Shown here one piece after another: positions 34,279 through 42,043 of a stretch of 64,000 nt of DNA; positions within the stretch are counted from its first letter, which is position 1, and each line of letters starts with the position of its first letter. Origin of the DNA: Bacteroidales bacterium (lineage in GTDB: Bacteria > Bacteroidota > Bacteroidia > Bacteroidales > Paludibacteraceae); NCBI GenBank assembly GCA_022784645.1, contig JALFZG010000062.1, positions 1-64,000 of the forward strand. The letters are read 5' to 3'. The notes beneath the pieces were generated by a model that was not told the origin of the DNA, did no database searches, and saw only the letters and a program-made list of their open reading frames with translations. Both the position numbers and the translations under genes were made by a program.

Positions 34279-35784
34279 TCAACGCTTATAATTTTCCCAT
34301 TTGGTGTTGCGCATGTCGCCTGATTTGAGGAATTCCTCGTGCATAGCCAATGCGCAAGAGAGGGTGTGAGGCGTATGAGCGGTCTTACTCATTTCGAGAT
34401 ACTCGCGCAGCATCGGACGATACTCGGGATCTACGCAATTGTCGATAATCTCGTGAGCGCGCTGAATCGGGCTCTTGCCGCGGAGGTCAGCGATACCATG
34501 CTCGGTGATGATCACCTTAACAGAGTGCTCAGAGTGATCCAAGTGAGAAACCATTGGAACGAAAGCGGAGATGGCGCCACCCTTAGCGGTAGAAGGCGTG
34601 GTGTAAATAGAGATATAGGCATTGCGCGTAAAGTCGCCGCTACCACCGATACCATTCATCATCTTCGTGCCGCAAACATGGGTCGAGTTGATGTTGCCGA
34701 AAATATCAGCCTCAAGGGCAGTATTGATGGTGATTAAGCCCATACGACGAGCAAGCTCAGGGTTGTTGGAGATTTCCTGCGGACGAAGCACAATTTTATC
34801 TTTGAAGAAATCCATATGGTCGATGATATCCTGAAGCTTATCCGAACCGATGGTGAGCGAGCAACCGGAAGCAAACTTGATGCGGCCCTCTTTCATCAGT
34901 CCGATAACGGAATCCTGAATCACCTCGGTGTACATCTCAAAAGCAGGGATATGCTTATTCTCGCCGAGTGCACCCAAAACGGCATTGGCTACATTACCCA
35001 CACCAGACTGAATAGGCAGGAAAGAAGCCGGAATACGACCTTCTTTCATCTCGTTCTCTAGGAAAGCAGCTACGTTAGCGCCAATCTTAGCCGTAGTCTC
35101 ATCGAGCGGAGTAAACTTACCAACCTCATTGGGGCGATTCGTGCGCACAACAGCCACCAACTTCTCAGCGGGGATGGTCACACAATCAGAGCCAATGCGG
35201 TCAGAGGGCTTATATACGGGGATCTCGCGACGCTGTGGCGGGTCAGCAGGCTCGTAGATATCGTGCATGCCACGCATCGAAGCGGGCATAGCCTCGTTGA
35301 GCTCTACGATGACCTTATCAGCCAAACGGCAGAACGTAGGTACATTACCTACACCTGCGGTTAATACAATCTCCACTTTGCCGTCTTTCTCTACGAGGTC
35401 GCATGCCTCAACAATAGCAAAATCAGGCTTGGGAAGGAACCCGTAACGCAAGTCTTGCGCCAATTCAGAGAGGTGCATGTCGAAGTAATGTGCGCCTTGG
35501 GCATTGAGCTCCGTACGGAGGTCTTTATTGCCCTGATATGGCGTACGGAATGCGATAGCATGTGCGCGAGCCAATGCACCATCGCACGAGTCACCGGTAG
35601 AAGCGCCAGTGTACACACCAATCTTAAAAGGTTTGCCTTCAGCGTGGAGTGCTTCGGCCTTGTGAGCAATAGCAGTAGGAACATCTTTAGGAGCACCTGC
35701 CGGAGTAAAACCACCCATGCCGCAGATTGCACCGTCGAAAACCAATGCGGCAGCCTCATCGGCTGTCATAAATGGAAATGCCAT
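34279..35784 (-). CDS. Acetyl-CoA hydrolase/transferase family protein (succinate or acetate CoA transferase)
   Basis: 501 residues, class I CoA transferase with two Rossmann-like halves. ICGMGGFTPAGAPKDVP opens the first; the second has PIQSGVGNVANAVL and FEMYTEVIQDSVIGL, where the Glu is the likely covalent CoA ligand, and GGSGDFTRNAY near 390. The family exchanges CoA between acetate, propionate and succinate. In a fermenting Bacteroidales a succinate/propionate or acetate role fits. Start MAFPFMTADEA at 35784 is the only suitable one. A hairpin (35853-35871) lies in the upstream gap. Confidence 0.9.
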   Translation of the reverse strand: MAFPFMTADEAAALVFDGAICGMGGFTPAGAPKDVPTAIAHKAEALHAEGKPFKIGVYTGASTGDSCDGALARAHAIAFRTPYQGNKDLRTELNAQGAHYFDMHLSELAQDLRYGFLPKPDFAIVEACDLVEKDGKVEIVLTAGVGNVPTFCRLADKVIVELNEAMPASMRGMHDIYEPADPPQRREIPVYKPSDRIGSDCVTIPAEKLVAVVRTNRPNEVGKFTPLDETTAKIGANVAAFLENEMKEGRIPASFLPIQSGVGNVANAVLGALGENKHIPAFEMYTEVIQDSVIGLMKEGRIKFASGCSLTIGSDKLQDIIDHMDFFKDKIVLRPQEISNNPELARRMGLITINTALEADIFGNINSTHVCGTKMMNGIGGSGDFTRNAYISIYTTPSTAKGGAISAFVPMVSHLDHSEHSVKVIITEHGIADLRGKSPIQRAHEIIDNCVDPEYRPMLREYLEMSKTAHTPHTLSCALAMHEEFLKSGDMRNTKWENYKR

Positions 35785-35880
35785 GATACTTAGAAATTAG
35801 GAGAAACGCATGCCAAAAGCATGAGAATCAAAAAATTAGTGAATAATGAGGCGGGTTCGGAAAAGGAACCCATATTGAAA

Positions 35881-35906
35881 ATCCCCACCCCGGTGGGGGC
35901 GGGGAT
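35881..35906 (-). terminator. Terminator of fba
   Basis: A GC-rich near-palindrome (ATCCCC ... GGGGAT with CCACC/GGTGG inside) is followed on the minus strand by a T-rich run; it lies 20 bp after the aldolase stop. Confidence 0.75.
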
Positions 35907-35926
35907 ATGGTTAATAGCAAACGAAC

Positions 35927-36928
35927 TTACTCAGCCTTACCATCAGAACCGAGCACGTTGATAATCTTATGCTTGTAGAGCTCAATCATCATATCGCGAG
36001 CAGGACCGCAGTACTTGCGGGGATCGAACTCACCCGGCTTCTCTGCAAACACCTTGCGCACAGCAGCGGTGAAAGCCAGACGCGAGTCAGAGTCGATATT
36101 AATCTTGCAAACAGCGCTCTTAGCTGCTTTGCGGAGTTGCTCCTCGGGGATACCTACAGCGTCAGGCAACTTGCCACCGTTGGCGTTGATGATATCTACA
36201 TACTCCTGAGGAACGGACGAAGAGCCGTGGAGAACAATGGGGAAACCAGGGAGTTTCTCCATGATAGCATCGAGAACGTCGAATGCCAATGGGGGCGGAA
36301 CGAGGCGGCCAGTCTTGGGGTCAACGGTGCACTGCTCGCGGGTGAACTTATAAGCACCGTGAGAAGTACCGATAGAGATAGCGAGCGAGTCGCAACCGGT
36401 GCGGGTAGCGAAATCAACCACCTCTTCCGGCTTGGTGTAATGGCTCTCTGCTGCACTTACTTCGTCTTCTACACCAGCGAGTACACCGAGCTCTGCCTCT
36501 ACCGTTACGTCGAACTGATGAGCATATTCAACCACTTTCTTAGTGAGGGCGATGTTCTCCTCATAAGGCAGGTGCGAACCATCAATCATTACCGAAGAGA
36601 AGCCGAAATCAACGCAGCTCTTGCAGGTCTCGAAGCTATCACCATGATCCAAGTGAAGCACAATCTGCGGATGCTCCCAACCGAGCTCCTTAGCATACTC
36701 TACTGCACCCTGAGCCATGTAGCGGAGCAGGGTCTGGTTAGCATACTGGCGAGCACCCTTAGATACCTGAAGGATAACAGGGCTCTTGGTAGCAGCAGAA
36801 GCCGTGATGATTGCCTGGAGCTGCTCCATGTTGTTGAAATTGAAGGCCGGAATAGCATAGCCGCCCTTGATTGCCTTTGCAAACATCTCACGAGTGTTTA
36901 CAAGACCGAGTTCTTTAAAACTTACCAT
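35927..36928 (-). CDS. fba: Class II fructose-bisphosphate aldolase
   Basis: 333 residues with HLDHGDSFETCKSCVDFGFSS near 92 (zinc ligand and catalytic Asp), VEAELGVLAGVED, and the zinc His in SIGTSHGAYKF and VLHGSSSVP. Splits fructose 1,6-bisphosphate into dihydroxyacetone phosphate and glyceraldehyde 3-phosphate. Single-gene unit with promoter near 37013. Confidence 0.95.
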   Translation of the reverse strand: MVSFKELGLVNTREMFAKAIKGGYAIPAFNFNNMEQLQAIITASAATKSPVILQVSKGARQYANQTLLRYMAQGAVEYAKELGWEHPQIVLHLDHGDSFETCKSCVDFGFSSVMIDGSHLPYEENIALTKKVVEYAHQFDVTVEAELGVLAGVEDEVSAAESHYTKPEEVVDFATRTGCDSLAISIGTSHGAYKFTREQCTVDPKTGRLVPPPLAFDVLDAIMEKLPGFPIVLHGSSSVPQEYVDIINANGGKLPDAVGIPEEQLRKAAKSAVCKINIDSDSRLAFTAAVRKVFAEKPGEFDPRKYCGPARDMMIELYKHKIINVLGSDGKAE

Positions 36929-37012
36929 TTTTTACCTATTTTTAAAACGATTAATACGTGCGTTTAAAGACTGCGGAGGATATAAATGAGACCGCCCCAC
37001 AGTTTTGCGCTG

Positions 37013-37020
37013 CAAAATTA
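37013..37020 (-). promoter_or_regulatory. -7 box (TAATTTTG) of fba
   Basis: TAATTTTG on the minus strand, with TTTTG 18 bp upstream; leader of about 80 nt. Confidence 0.65.
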
Positions 37021-37110
37021 CACTTTTTTTTTGATATTTCAAAATTTCCAGTGCGGATTTGGGGGTAAAAGTTGAATATGTTACATTCAGTTTACAATTT
37101 TTCGTAAAGA

Positions 37111-37142
37111 TTTGCATATGTCAGAAAAAAACACTAACTTTG
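37111..37142 (+). promoter_or_regulatory. Promoter of the acetylxylan-esterase-like gene
   Basis: TTTG (37111-37114) and TAACTTTG (37135-37142) with a 20-bp spacer; start codon at 37196. Confidence 0.8.
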
Positions 37143-37195
37143 CACGCAAAGTTTTTCGGTTCGCAGAAAAAAGTAAAAAATTAAATTAAAACGAT

Positions 37196-38566
37196 ATGAA
37201 ACGCATTCTTTCATTATTTCTAATTTTCGTGAGCACATTGGCGCTCGCACAACGCACCAACACCCGCGGATACGTTACTATCGAACTCACGCCCGACCAT
37301 GCGGATTGGACGTATAAAACAGGCGAAAACGTGCAGATTCAAGTTACACCCAAGCTGCATTATATGCCTATGTCCAATGCGCAGGTGCATTATACATGGG
37401 GGCCGGAGATTCGTCCGGCAGAGGAGGAGAAAGACCTTTCTGTGGGCAAGAGCGGCAGCATCAGTCTGAAACTGCGCGGTTCGAAAGTGCCGGGATTTAA
37501 GAAACTGACGGTCACAACCGAATACGATGGTACCAAATATACCAACACCATCAATATCGCCTTTTCGCCCGACCGTATTGAGCCCACGGCCGTGATGCCC
37601 AACGATTTCCTTGAGTTTTGGAATAGCGAGATCAAACGGGCTCGCAAAACAGCTCTTGAGCCGCTCTTCACGCTCCATCCCGAGCGTTGCACCGGTACAT
37701 ATGATGTGTATGAAGTGCGTTTTCAGAACACTAAAAAAGGCGAATACCTCTATGGCGCACTCTGTACGCCCAAAGGCGTCAACCCTGCAGATACGGCCGC
37801 TACGCGCAAATACCCCGTGATGATTATCTGGCCGGGAGCCGGAGTGAAGCCGCATCCGGGCTTGCCTGATTATTTCCTCGAAAAGGGCATTATGACCCTC
37901 GAGATGGGTATTCACGGTATCCCCGTAATGGAGCGCCAAGAGTGGTACACAGCCCTCGGGCAGTCTGCATTGGCGGGCTACCCGAATTTCGGCATGGACG
38001 ACCGCAGCACCTATTACTACAAGAAAGTGTTTACCGGCACGGTCCGCACGGTGGATATGCTCTGCGAGATGGCATGCGTAGATACGGCTCGTATCGCGTG
38101 CTTCGGCGGCAGTCAGGGCGGTGCGCTCAGCATCGTGCATGCGGCTCTGGATAAACGAATCCAGTGTACTGCCGTAGCCTATCCTGCCATGTGCGAACTG
38201 GCGGGCGAATATCGCGGAAGAGTGGGAGGATGGCCCCATTTTTGGACTGGCGGAAAACCTGATTATAAGCAACTTATGAAGAAGGATGGCTATCGTAGTG
38301 CCACCGCTTTTGAATCGATTCAGGAGCAACGTGTACAGACGCTCGACTATTACGATGTAGTCAATTTCGCCCGTCTCATCACCTGCCCTGTTTGGTTCCA
38401 GATTGGCTTCAACGACCATGTATGTTGCCCCACCAGCACCTTCTGTGCATACAACGTACTGACAGCCGAGAAGGAGCTTTTTACTCCCCTTGATTGCGGC
38501 CATTGGCAATATCCGGAGCACCGCCAAAAGCGCGCAAATTGGCTCATTGAGCACCTTTTGAAATAA
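37196..38566 (+). CDS. Secreted acetylxylan esterase-like protein (AXE1/CE7 fold)
   Basis: 456 residues with a signal peptide (LALAQ, cut near 19). Residues 25-125 form a beta domain; the alpha/beta-hydrolase domain has Ser306 in GGSQGG, Asp407 in GFNDHVC and His436 in CGHWQYP, the CE7 triad. It should remove acetyl groups from sugars or oligosaccharides in the periplasm. It is followed 30 bp later by the zeta-toxin-like gene, to which no functional link is evident. Confidence 0.88.
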   Translation: MKRILSLFLIFVSTLALAQRTNTRGYVTIELTPDHADWTYKTGENVQIQVTPKLHYMPMSNAQVHYTWGPEIRPAEEEKDLSVGKSGSISLKLRGSKVPGFKKLTVTTEYDGTKYTNTINIAFSPDRIEPTAVMPNDFLEFWNSEIKRARKTALEPLFTLHPERCTGTYDVYEVRFQNTKKGEYLYGALCTPKGVNPADTAATRKYPVMIIWPGAGVKPHPGLPDYFLEKGIMTLEMGIHGIPVMERQEWYTALGQSALAGYPNFGMDDRSTYYYKKVFTGTVRTVDMLCEMACVDTARIACFGGSQGGALSIVHAALDKRIQCTAVAYPAMCELAGEYRGRVGGWPHFWTGGKPDYKQLMKKDGYRSATAFESIQEQRVQTLDYYDVVNFARLITCPVWFQIGFNDHVCCPTSTFCAYNVLTAEKELFTPLDCGHWQYPEHRQKRANWLIEHLLK

Positions 38567-38596
38567 CGATATTTACCATCAAAAAACACAATAACT

Positions 38597-39406
38597 ATGG
38601 CAGAATTCAATGCAGCGCCGCAAGACCGATTGGCTATCAACGATAGCACGCTGCGGCTTAAAGACCTCGACAATCTCCCGCTCGATGAGTTTTTCACCGC
38701 TTTGGGACCATGTTACGAAGAGGTGGAACGCACCAACGAAGAGGTGCTCGAAGATTATTTTACCCACGTTGAAACCACTCATATCTCCACGCAAGATGTG
38801 GAGCGCGAAGCTGTGGATGGCCAGCGGCCTACGCTCGTGATTATGGCCGGTCCGAACGGAGCGGGAAAGACCACTATCATGACGCGGTTGGCTAAATGCG
38901 GATGGCTCAAAGGGATGGTGTATCAGAATCAGGATTTCATTGCGCAGAATCTCTTTGGCGGTTGGAACAACGATGATGCCATCAAGAAGTCGGAGGTGTA
39001 TTGCTATGACCAACGTGAGTCGTGTCTGCGCGAGAAGAAATCCATCGCGTTTGAAACGGTCAGCGGATTGAGCAAACTCGATTTTATTCGTCGCGCCAAA
39101 GCAGCAGGCTATCACGTGATCTATATCTTCGTATGCACCTATTCGCCTACTGTACACGCTTCGCGTGTAGCTATCCGTGTAATGAAGGGCGGTCACAGCA
39201 TCGCGATACCCACCATCATCAGCCGATATATGGAGTCGTTGCTCAACAGCCGTGCGCTCACCCGCATCGCCGACCACGCGTATATCTTCGACAACTCCGA
39301 GCACAACAAGATGGCCAAACTTATCTTAGAGTTTGAAAACGGCAACCTTACCAAGCAGTATGTTGACCATCTTCCTCGATGGGCAATGACCATCCTCGAA
39401 CAGTAA
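38597..39406 (+). CDS. Zeta-toxin-like P-loop kinase with 75-residue N-terminal extension
   Basis: 269 residues. Residues 78-250 carry zeta/AAA kinase motifs: Walker A AGPNGAGKTT (84-93), YQNQDFIAQN, AFETVSG, and RVMKGGHSIAIP with the Arg-rich lid. Zeta toxins phosphorylate UDP-N-acetylglucosamine or small nucleotides. The first 75 residues are acidic and helical (NLPLDEFFTALGPCYEEVERTNEEVLEDYF) and are not part of the kinase. No separate antitoxin gene is next to it. Either the N-terminal part restrains the kinase or this is a non-toxic housekeeping kinase. Confidence 0.8.
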   Translation: MAEFNAAPQDRLAINDSTLRLKDLDNLPLDEFFTALGPCYEEVERTNEEVLEDYFTHVETTHISTQDVEREAVDGQRPTLVIMAGPNGAGKTTIMTRLAKCGWLKGMVYQNQDFIAQNLFGGWNNDDAIKKSEVYCYDQRESCLREKKSIAFETVSGLSKLDFIRRAKAAGYHVIYIFVCTYSPTVHASRVAIRVMKGGHSIAIPTIISRYMESLLNSRALTRIADHAYIFDNSEHNKMAKLILEFENGNLTKQYVDHLPRWAMTILEQ

Positions 39407-39435
39407 GTACATTTCCAAATAACGGAAAAAGGTAG

Positions 39436-39467
39436 AAATCCCATCACGAAAAACGATGGGATTTTTC
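39436..39467 (+). terminator. Terminator of the zeta-like gene
   Basis: AAATCCCATC (39436-39445) pairs with GATGGGATTT (39455-39464), ending in TTTTTC. Confidence 0.9.
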
Positions 39468-39506
39468 TATATAAATTTGTTTTTTCCTGAAAAACATAGA
39501 CAACCA

Positions 39507-39560
39507 TACTCTAAAATGTGTAACGTTTGTAACGTTTGTAACGTTTTGACGTGTATGTCA
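39507..39560 (-). repeat. 9-bp CGTTACAAA element, copy 2
   Basis: On the minus strand TGACATACACGTCAAAA leads into three CGTTACAAA-type units and CATTTTAGAGTA. It is nearly identical to copy 5 at 40491-40554 but inverted, about 1 kb away. Confidence 0.85.
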
Positions 39561-39590
39561 ATAAAGAACAAAATAGACAGGTTGTTTTTT

Positions 39591-39743
39591 TAAGAACAAA
39601 ATTTTACAAAATTTTACAAAATTACTCGTTATATTCAAAAAAAATCTTGTTTAATCTTGAATAATCTTGTTTTTTAAAAGAACAAAATTTCTCAAAATTT
39701 TTCAAAATTATTTCTCGTAACCAAAATTAATCTTGTTTAATAG
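39591..39743. repeat. AT-rich 10-bp repeats in two larger units
   Basis: AAGAACAAAATTTTACAAAA with further ACAAAATTTT units opens the first unit (39591-39676); AAGAACAAAATTTCTCAAAA opens the second (about 39677-39743). Both continue into several ATCTTGTTTAAT-like motifs. The inner period is 10 bp. Confidence 0.6.
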
Positions 39744-39778
39744 GGCGTAGCCCGTTGAATAATAGAGCTTGCTCGTTG

Positions 39779-39817
39779 TTATTTTAAAACTCGACTTGCA
39801 TCTGCAGGAAACACCAT
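39779..39817 (-). CDS. Possible leader peptide after array B (MVFPADASRVLK)
   Basis: Counterpart of the short frame at 415-444, with Glu to Ala and a longer end. Evidence of translation is lacking. Confidence 0.2.
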   Translation of the reverse strand: MVFPADASRVLK

Positions 39818-39843
39818 GTGCGCTTGTTGACTACTCGTGTACG

Positions 39844-39887
39844 TGTGTGCGATGGTAACGCGATGAGAGTGCGATGAACGTGCGATG
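39844..39887 (-). repeat. Array B: four tandem 11-bp CATCGCA units
   Basis: Read on the minus strand, the four units are identical in sequence and order to array A at 345-388. The flank (CAACAAGCG, ACATGGTGTTTCCTG, AGATGCAAGTCGA) is also shared. No gene follows downstream on the minus strand before the AT-rich repeats. Confidence 0.85.
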
Positions 39888-39950
39888 CGTCTCCGTTGGG
39901 GCCCCCAGAGTGCTATGCTCGAATGGGGAGAGGAGGAGATGCGGAGCGCT

Positions 39951-39977
39951 TAAAGTCTCTGACCCGGGAAGAGACTT
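39951..39977 (-). repeat. Hairpin between promoter and array B
   Basis: AAGTCTCT and AGAGACTT arms with loop GACCCGGGA. It lies in a stretch of about 120 bp that has no counterpart in array A. Confidence 0.5.
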
Positions 39978-40009
39978 TCGTTAGCGAAGCCATCTCCGAC
40001 GATTGCGGT

Positions 40010-40020
40010 GCAAAATTACT
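40010..40020 (-). promoter_or_regulatory. -7 box in front of array B
   Basis: TAATTTTGCACCGCAAT on the minus strand matches TACCTTTGCACCGCAAT in front of array A, so the promoter belongs to the duplicated unit. Confidence 0.6.
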
Positions 40021-40155
40021 GCTAAAAATTGGATAAAAAAAAGGTAAAATGCACGAAATCCGAAAAAAATGCAATTAACTCTGTAAAAATACAGAGGAGT
40101 TGCATATTTACAAATATTTCGTGTTGTATTTTATGTCAGAACGTATTAGCATATT

Positions 40156-40200
40156 TGTCAAAACATTACAAACGTTACAAACGTTACACATTTTTGAGTC
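40156..40200 (+). repeat. 9-bp CGTTACAAA element, copy 3
   Basis: TGTCAAAACATTACAAA, then CGTTACAAA and CGTTACACA, and TTTTTGAGTC. Confidence 0.8.
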
Positions 40201-40368
40201 TCAGGCACGTGTGCGCATATAGTATAATATAATACTCCCCCCCTAAGAAATAACCCCCCAAATTTATCATTTAAACACATGGGAAAATGGCATATAAAAT
40301 ACCGAAAAGTAGGGAGTAAAGTGGTAAAAAGTAGGGGGTAATGGCTGAAAAAAGCATAGTTGATGATT

Positions 40369-40417
40369 CCTTACTCTCAAATGTGTAATGTTTGTAACGC
40401 TTGTAACGCTTCGTCAA
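40369..40417 (-). repeat. 9-bp CGTTACAAA element, copy 4
   Basis: Minus-strand, diverged units (CGTTACAAG, CGTTACAAA, CATTACACA) then TTTGAGAGTAAGG. Confidence 0.75.
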
Positions 40418-40483
40418 TTTTTTTAGGAAACCGTCTACTTTCTTAGGAAAAATAGTATTAACCTGTCTACTTTTTTTAGGAAA
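40412..40483 (-). repeat. Three direct copies of TTTCCTAAGAAAGTAGACG-type motif
   Basis: Plus-strand units at 40412-40430, 40432-40450 and 40465-40483 share the core ttTTAGGAAA preceded by GTCTACTT or GTCAATTT. Spacing is 20 and 33 bp. They lie between copies 4 and 5 of the 9-bp element. Confidence 0.65.
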
Positions 40484-40490
40484 AGACAAT

Positions 40491-40554
40491 GTTTTGACAT
40501 ACACGTCAAAACGTTACAAACGTTACAAACGTTACACATTTTAGAGTAAGGATA
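40491..40554 (+). repeat. 9-bp CGTTACAAA element, copy 5
   Basis: GTTTTGACATACACGTCAAAAC (a 7-bp inverted repeat around ATACAC) precedes three units and TTTTAGAGTAAGGATA, which matches copy 1 at 1291-1335. Confidence 0.85.
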
Positions 40555-40605
40555 ACGTTACAAACAGGGAACGGAGTGAGCGTTACACTTTTTAGAGTAA
40601 GGGTA
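40554..40605 (+). repeat. 9-bp element, degenerate copy 6
   Basis: AACGTTACAAA, a 15-bp insert, CGTTACACTTTTTAGAGTAAGGGTACCC. It abuts copy 5. Confidence 0.65.
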
Positions 40606-40640
40606 CCCTGATTTTTACTCGAGATGCGCGTTGATTCAAC

Positions 40641-40668
40641 AAAAAAGAGCATCCGATGCTGGATGCCC
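40641..40668 (-). terminator. Terminator of the phoH operon
   Basis: GGGCATCC and GGATGCTC on the minus strand (40661-40668, 40647-40654) followed by TTTTTT. Confidence 0.85.
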
Positions 40669-40692
40669 TTTATAGAAATAGGATGGTTGCGG

Positions 40693-41628
40693 TTATTCGC
40701 CTTTGCCGTAAGCTTTTACGATGCGCTCTACAAGCGGATGCCTTACGATATCTTTTTCGGAGAAATGAATAAACGAGATGCCCGGGATTTCGCGGAGCAC
40801 GTTGCAGGCATCGATGAGGCCGCTACGCTGCGAATGAGGCAGGTCGATCTGCGTAAGGTCGCCTGTGATGATCATCTTGGAGCCCATGCCCAAGCGGGTG
40901 AGGAACATCTTAATCTGCGGCACAGTGGTGTTTTGCGCCTCATCGAGGATAACAACGGCATCGGAAAGCGTTCGGCCGCGCATGAAAGCCAAGGGCGCAA
41001 TCTGAATAACGCCTTTCTCCATATATTCTTGCAGTTTGGCTTGAGGAATCATATCCTCCAGCGCATCATAAAGCGGCTGCAGATAGGGGTCGATTTTCTC
41101 CTTCATATCCCCGGGCAGAAAGCCTAATTTCTCGCCGGCTTCTACGGCAGGACGCGAGAGGATGATCTTACGTACTTCCTTATTTTTGAGCGCTCTCACG
41201 GCTAAAGCAATAGCTACGTACGTCTTTCCCGAACCGGCCGGACCGATAGCAAAAAGCAGGTCGTTTTTCTCATAATCGCGAAGCAACTTCTGCTGGTTGT
41301 TTGTGCGCGCAAGGATAGACTTGCCGTTCACCCCATGCAGAATCAGGTTATCGTGTTTGAACACCTGCGGCTCGGCTCCCTTAATAAGGTCAAGGATAAT
41401 CTCCTCAGAGAGCATATTGTGCTCTATGCAGAAGCGTTCGGCTTTCCGCATATCGTCTTCAAAACGCTGCATCTCTTCGTCGGATCCGCTCATTTTTACG
41501 GTATAACCACGCGCCACCACACGCACTTGCGGGTGCATGTTCTTCAAGCAGAGGATATTCTGATTATTCACCCCGTAAAAGGTGCGGGTATCAAGATTAT
41601 CGGAGAGTTCGATTATTTTTTCTGACAT
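40693..41628 (-). CDS. PhoH family ATPase
   Basis: From MSEKIIELSDN at 41628 it has 311 residues. Walker A GPAGSGKTY and Walker B VVILDEAQN lie in a PhoH domain preceded by a small N-terminal RNA-binding-like region (NLILHGVNGKSILARTNNQQ). Bacterial PhoH/YbeZ proteins act with YbeY in rRNA processing and may be RNA helicases. A longer frame upstream runs through the preceding gene and is rejected. Its start overlaps the nuclease gene by 16 bp. Confidence 0.92.
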   Translation of the reverse strand: MSEKIIELSDNLDTRTFYGVNNQNILCLKNMHPQVRVVARGYTVKMSGSDEEMQRFEDDMRKAERFCIEHNMLSEEIILDLIKGAEPQVFKHDNLILHGVNGKSILARTNNQQKLLRDYEKNDLLFAIGPAGSGKTYVAIALAVRALKNKEVRKIILSRPAVEAGEKLGFLPGDMKEKIDPYLQPLYDALEDMIPQAKLQEYMEKGVIQIAPLAFMRGRTLSDAVVILDEAQNTTVPQIKMFLTRLGMGSKMIITGDLTQIDLPHSQRSGLIDACNVLREIPGISFIHFSEKDIVRHPLVERIVKAYGKGE

Positions 41629-42041
41629 AGTTGCTGATAAGTGGGGAGCGCTTCGAGACGTGTGTAGCCCGTTGGGGCAACAAGGCAAGCCGTATGTTCG
41701 CGTCCGTTGCTCAAAATGAAATAGTCCACACAAAGGCGGCGGTTATAGACACTAACCTGGTCAAACACTTTCTGCGTAAGGCTGACGGTAGGGGCTTTAA
41801 ACTCAATGATGCAAACGGGTTGCAGCTGACCATCATATACGATAGCATCGCATCGCTTCTGCAGCTCGGCCACTGCAATGGAAGCCTCTACTGCAATGCG
41901 CTCTTGAGGATACCCTTGCGCCACCAAAGCGTGAAGGAAATTTTGCCGAACCCACTCTTCCGGCGTAAGGCGCACGAATTTGCGGCGCCAAACGCAGAAG
42001 ACGTAGTCTTTGCCATCTATTTGCCTGATATTCAGCATCAA
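41613..42041 (-). CDS. Stand-alone HsdR N-terminal-like nuclease (PD-(D/E)XK)
   Basis: 142 residues. Asp65 in CDAIVYD and Glu80-Phe-Lys82 in IIEFKAPT form the D...ExK core, with a Gln further on (LTQKVFDQ). This is the type I restriction HsdR N-terminal fold but with no helicase or methylase genes nearby, so it is not a restriction enzyme on this evidence. It lies 2 bp after glnS and overlaps phoH, in a translation and RNA operon. Confidence 0.85.
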   Translation of the reverse strand: MMLNIRQIDGKDYVFCVWRRKFVRLTPEEWVRQNFLHALVAQGYPQERIAVEASIAVAELQKRCDAIVYDGQLQPVCIIEFKAPTVSLTQKVFDQVSVYNRRLCVDYFILSNGREHTACLVAPTGYTRLEALPTYQQLCQKK

Positions 42042-42043
42042 GA

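Larger units (their letters stand above)
39407..40640. other. Gene-free repeat island
   Basis: 1.2 kb without a supportable gene. From left to right: terminator 39436-39467; 9-bp element copy 2 (minus); two units of a 10-bp ACAAAATTTT repeat (39591-39743); array B with leader and promoter (minus, 39779-40034); copies 3 to 6 of the 9-bp element (40156-40605); three copies of a CGTCTACTTTYTTAGGAAA motif (40412-40483). Short frames here encode only translated repeats (KRYKRYTF). It looks like the decayed remains of accessory DNA. Confidence 0.75.

Noticed and set aside
34339-35061. Antisense frames within the CoA transferase
   Set aside because: Shadows of a well-supported coding sequence.
40029-40504. 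Two short frames (67 and 77 codons) in the repeat island
   Set aside because: Both contain KRYKRYTF or KRYKRYKHYTF, which is only the translated 9-bp repeat; composition elsewhere is not protein-like.
39407-40640. Insertion sequence in the repeat island
   Set aside because: No transposase fragment and no terminal inverted repeats with target duplication could be found.
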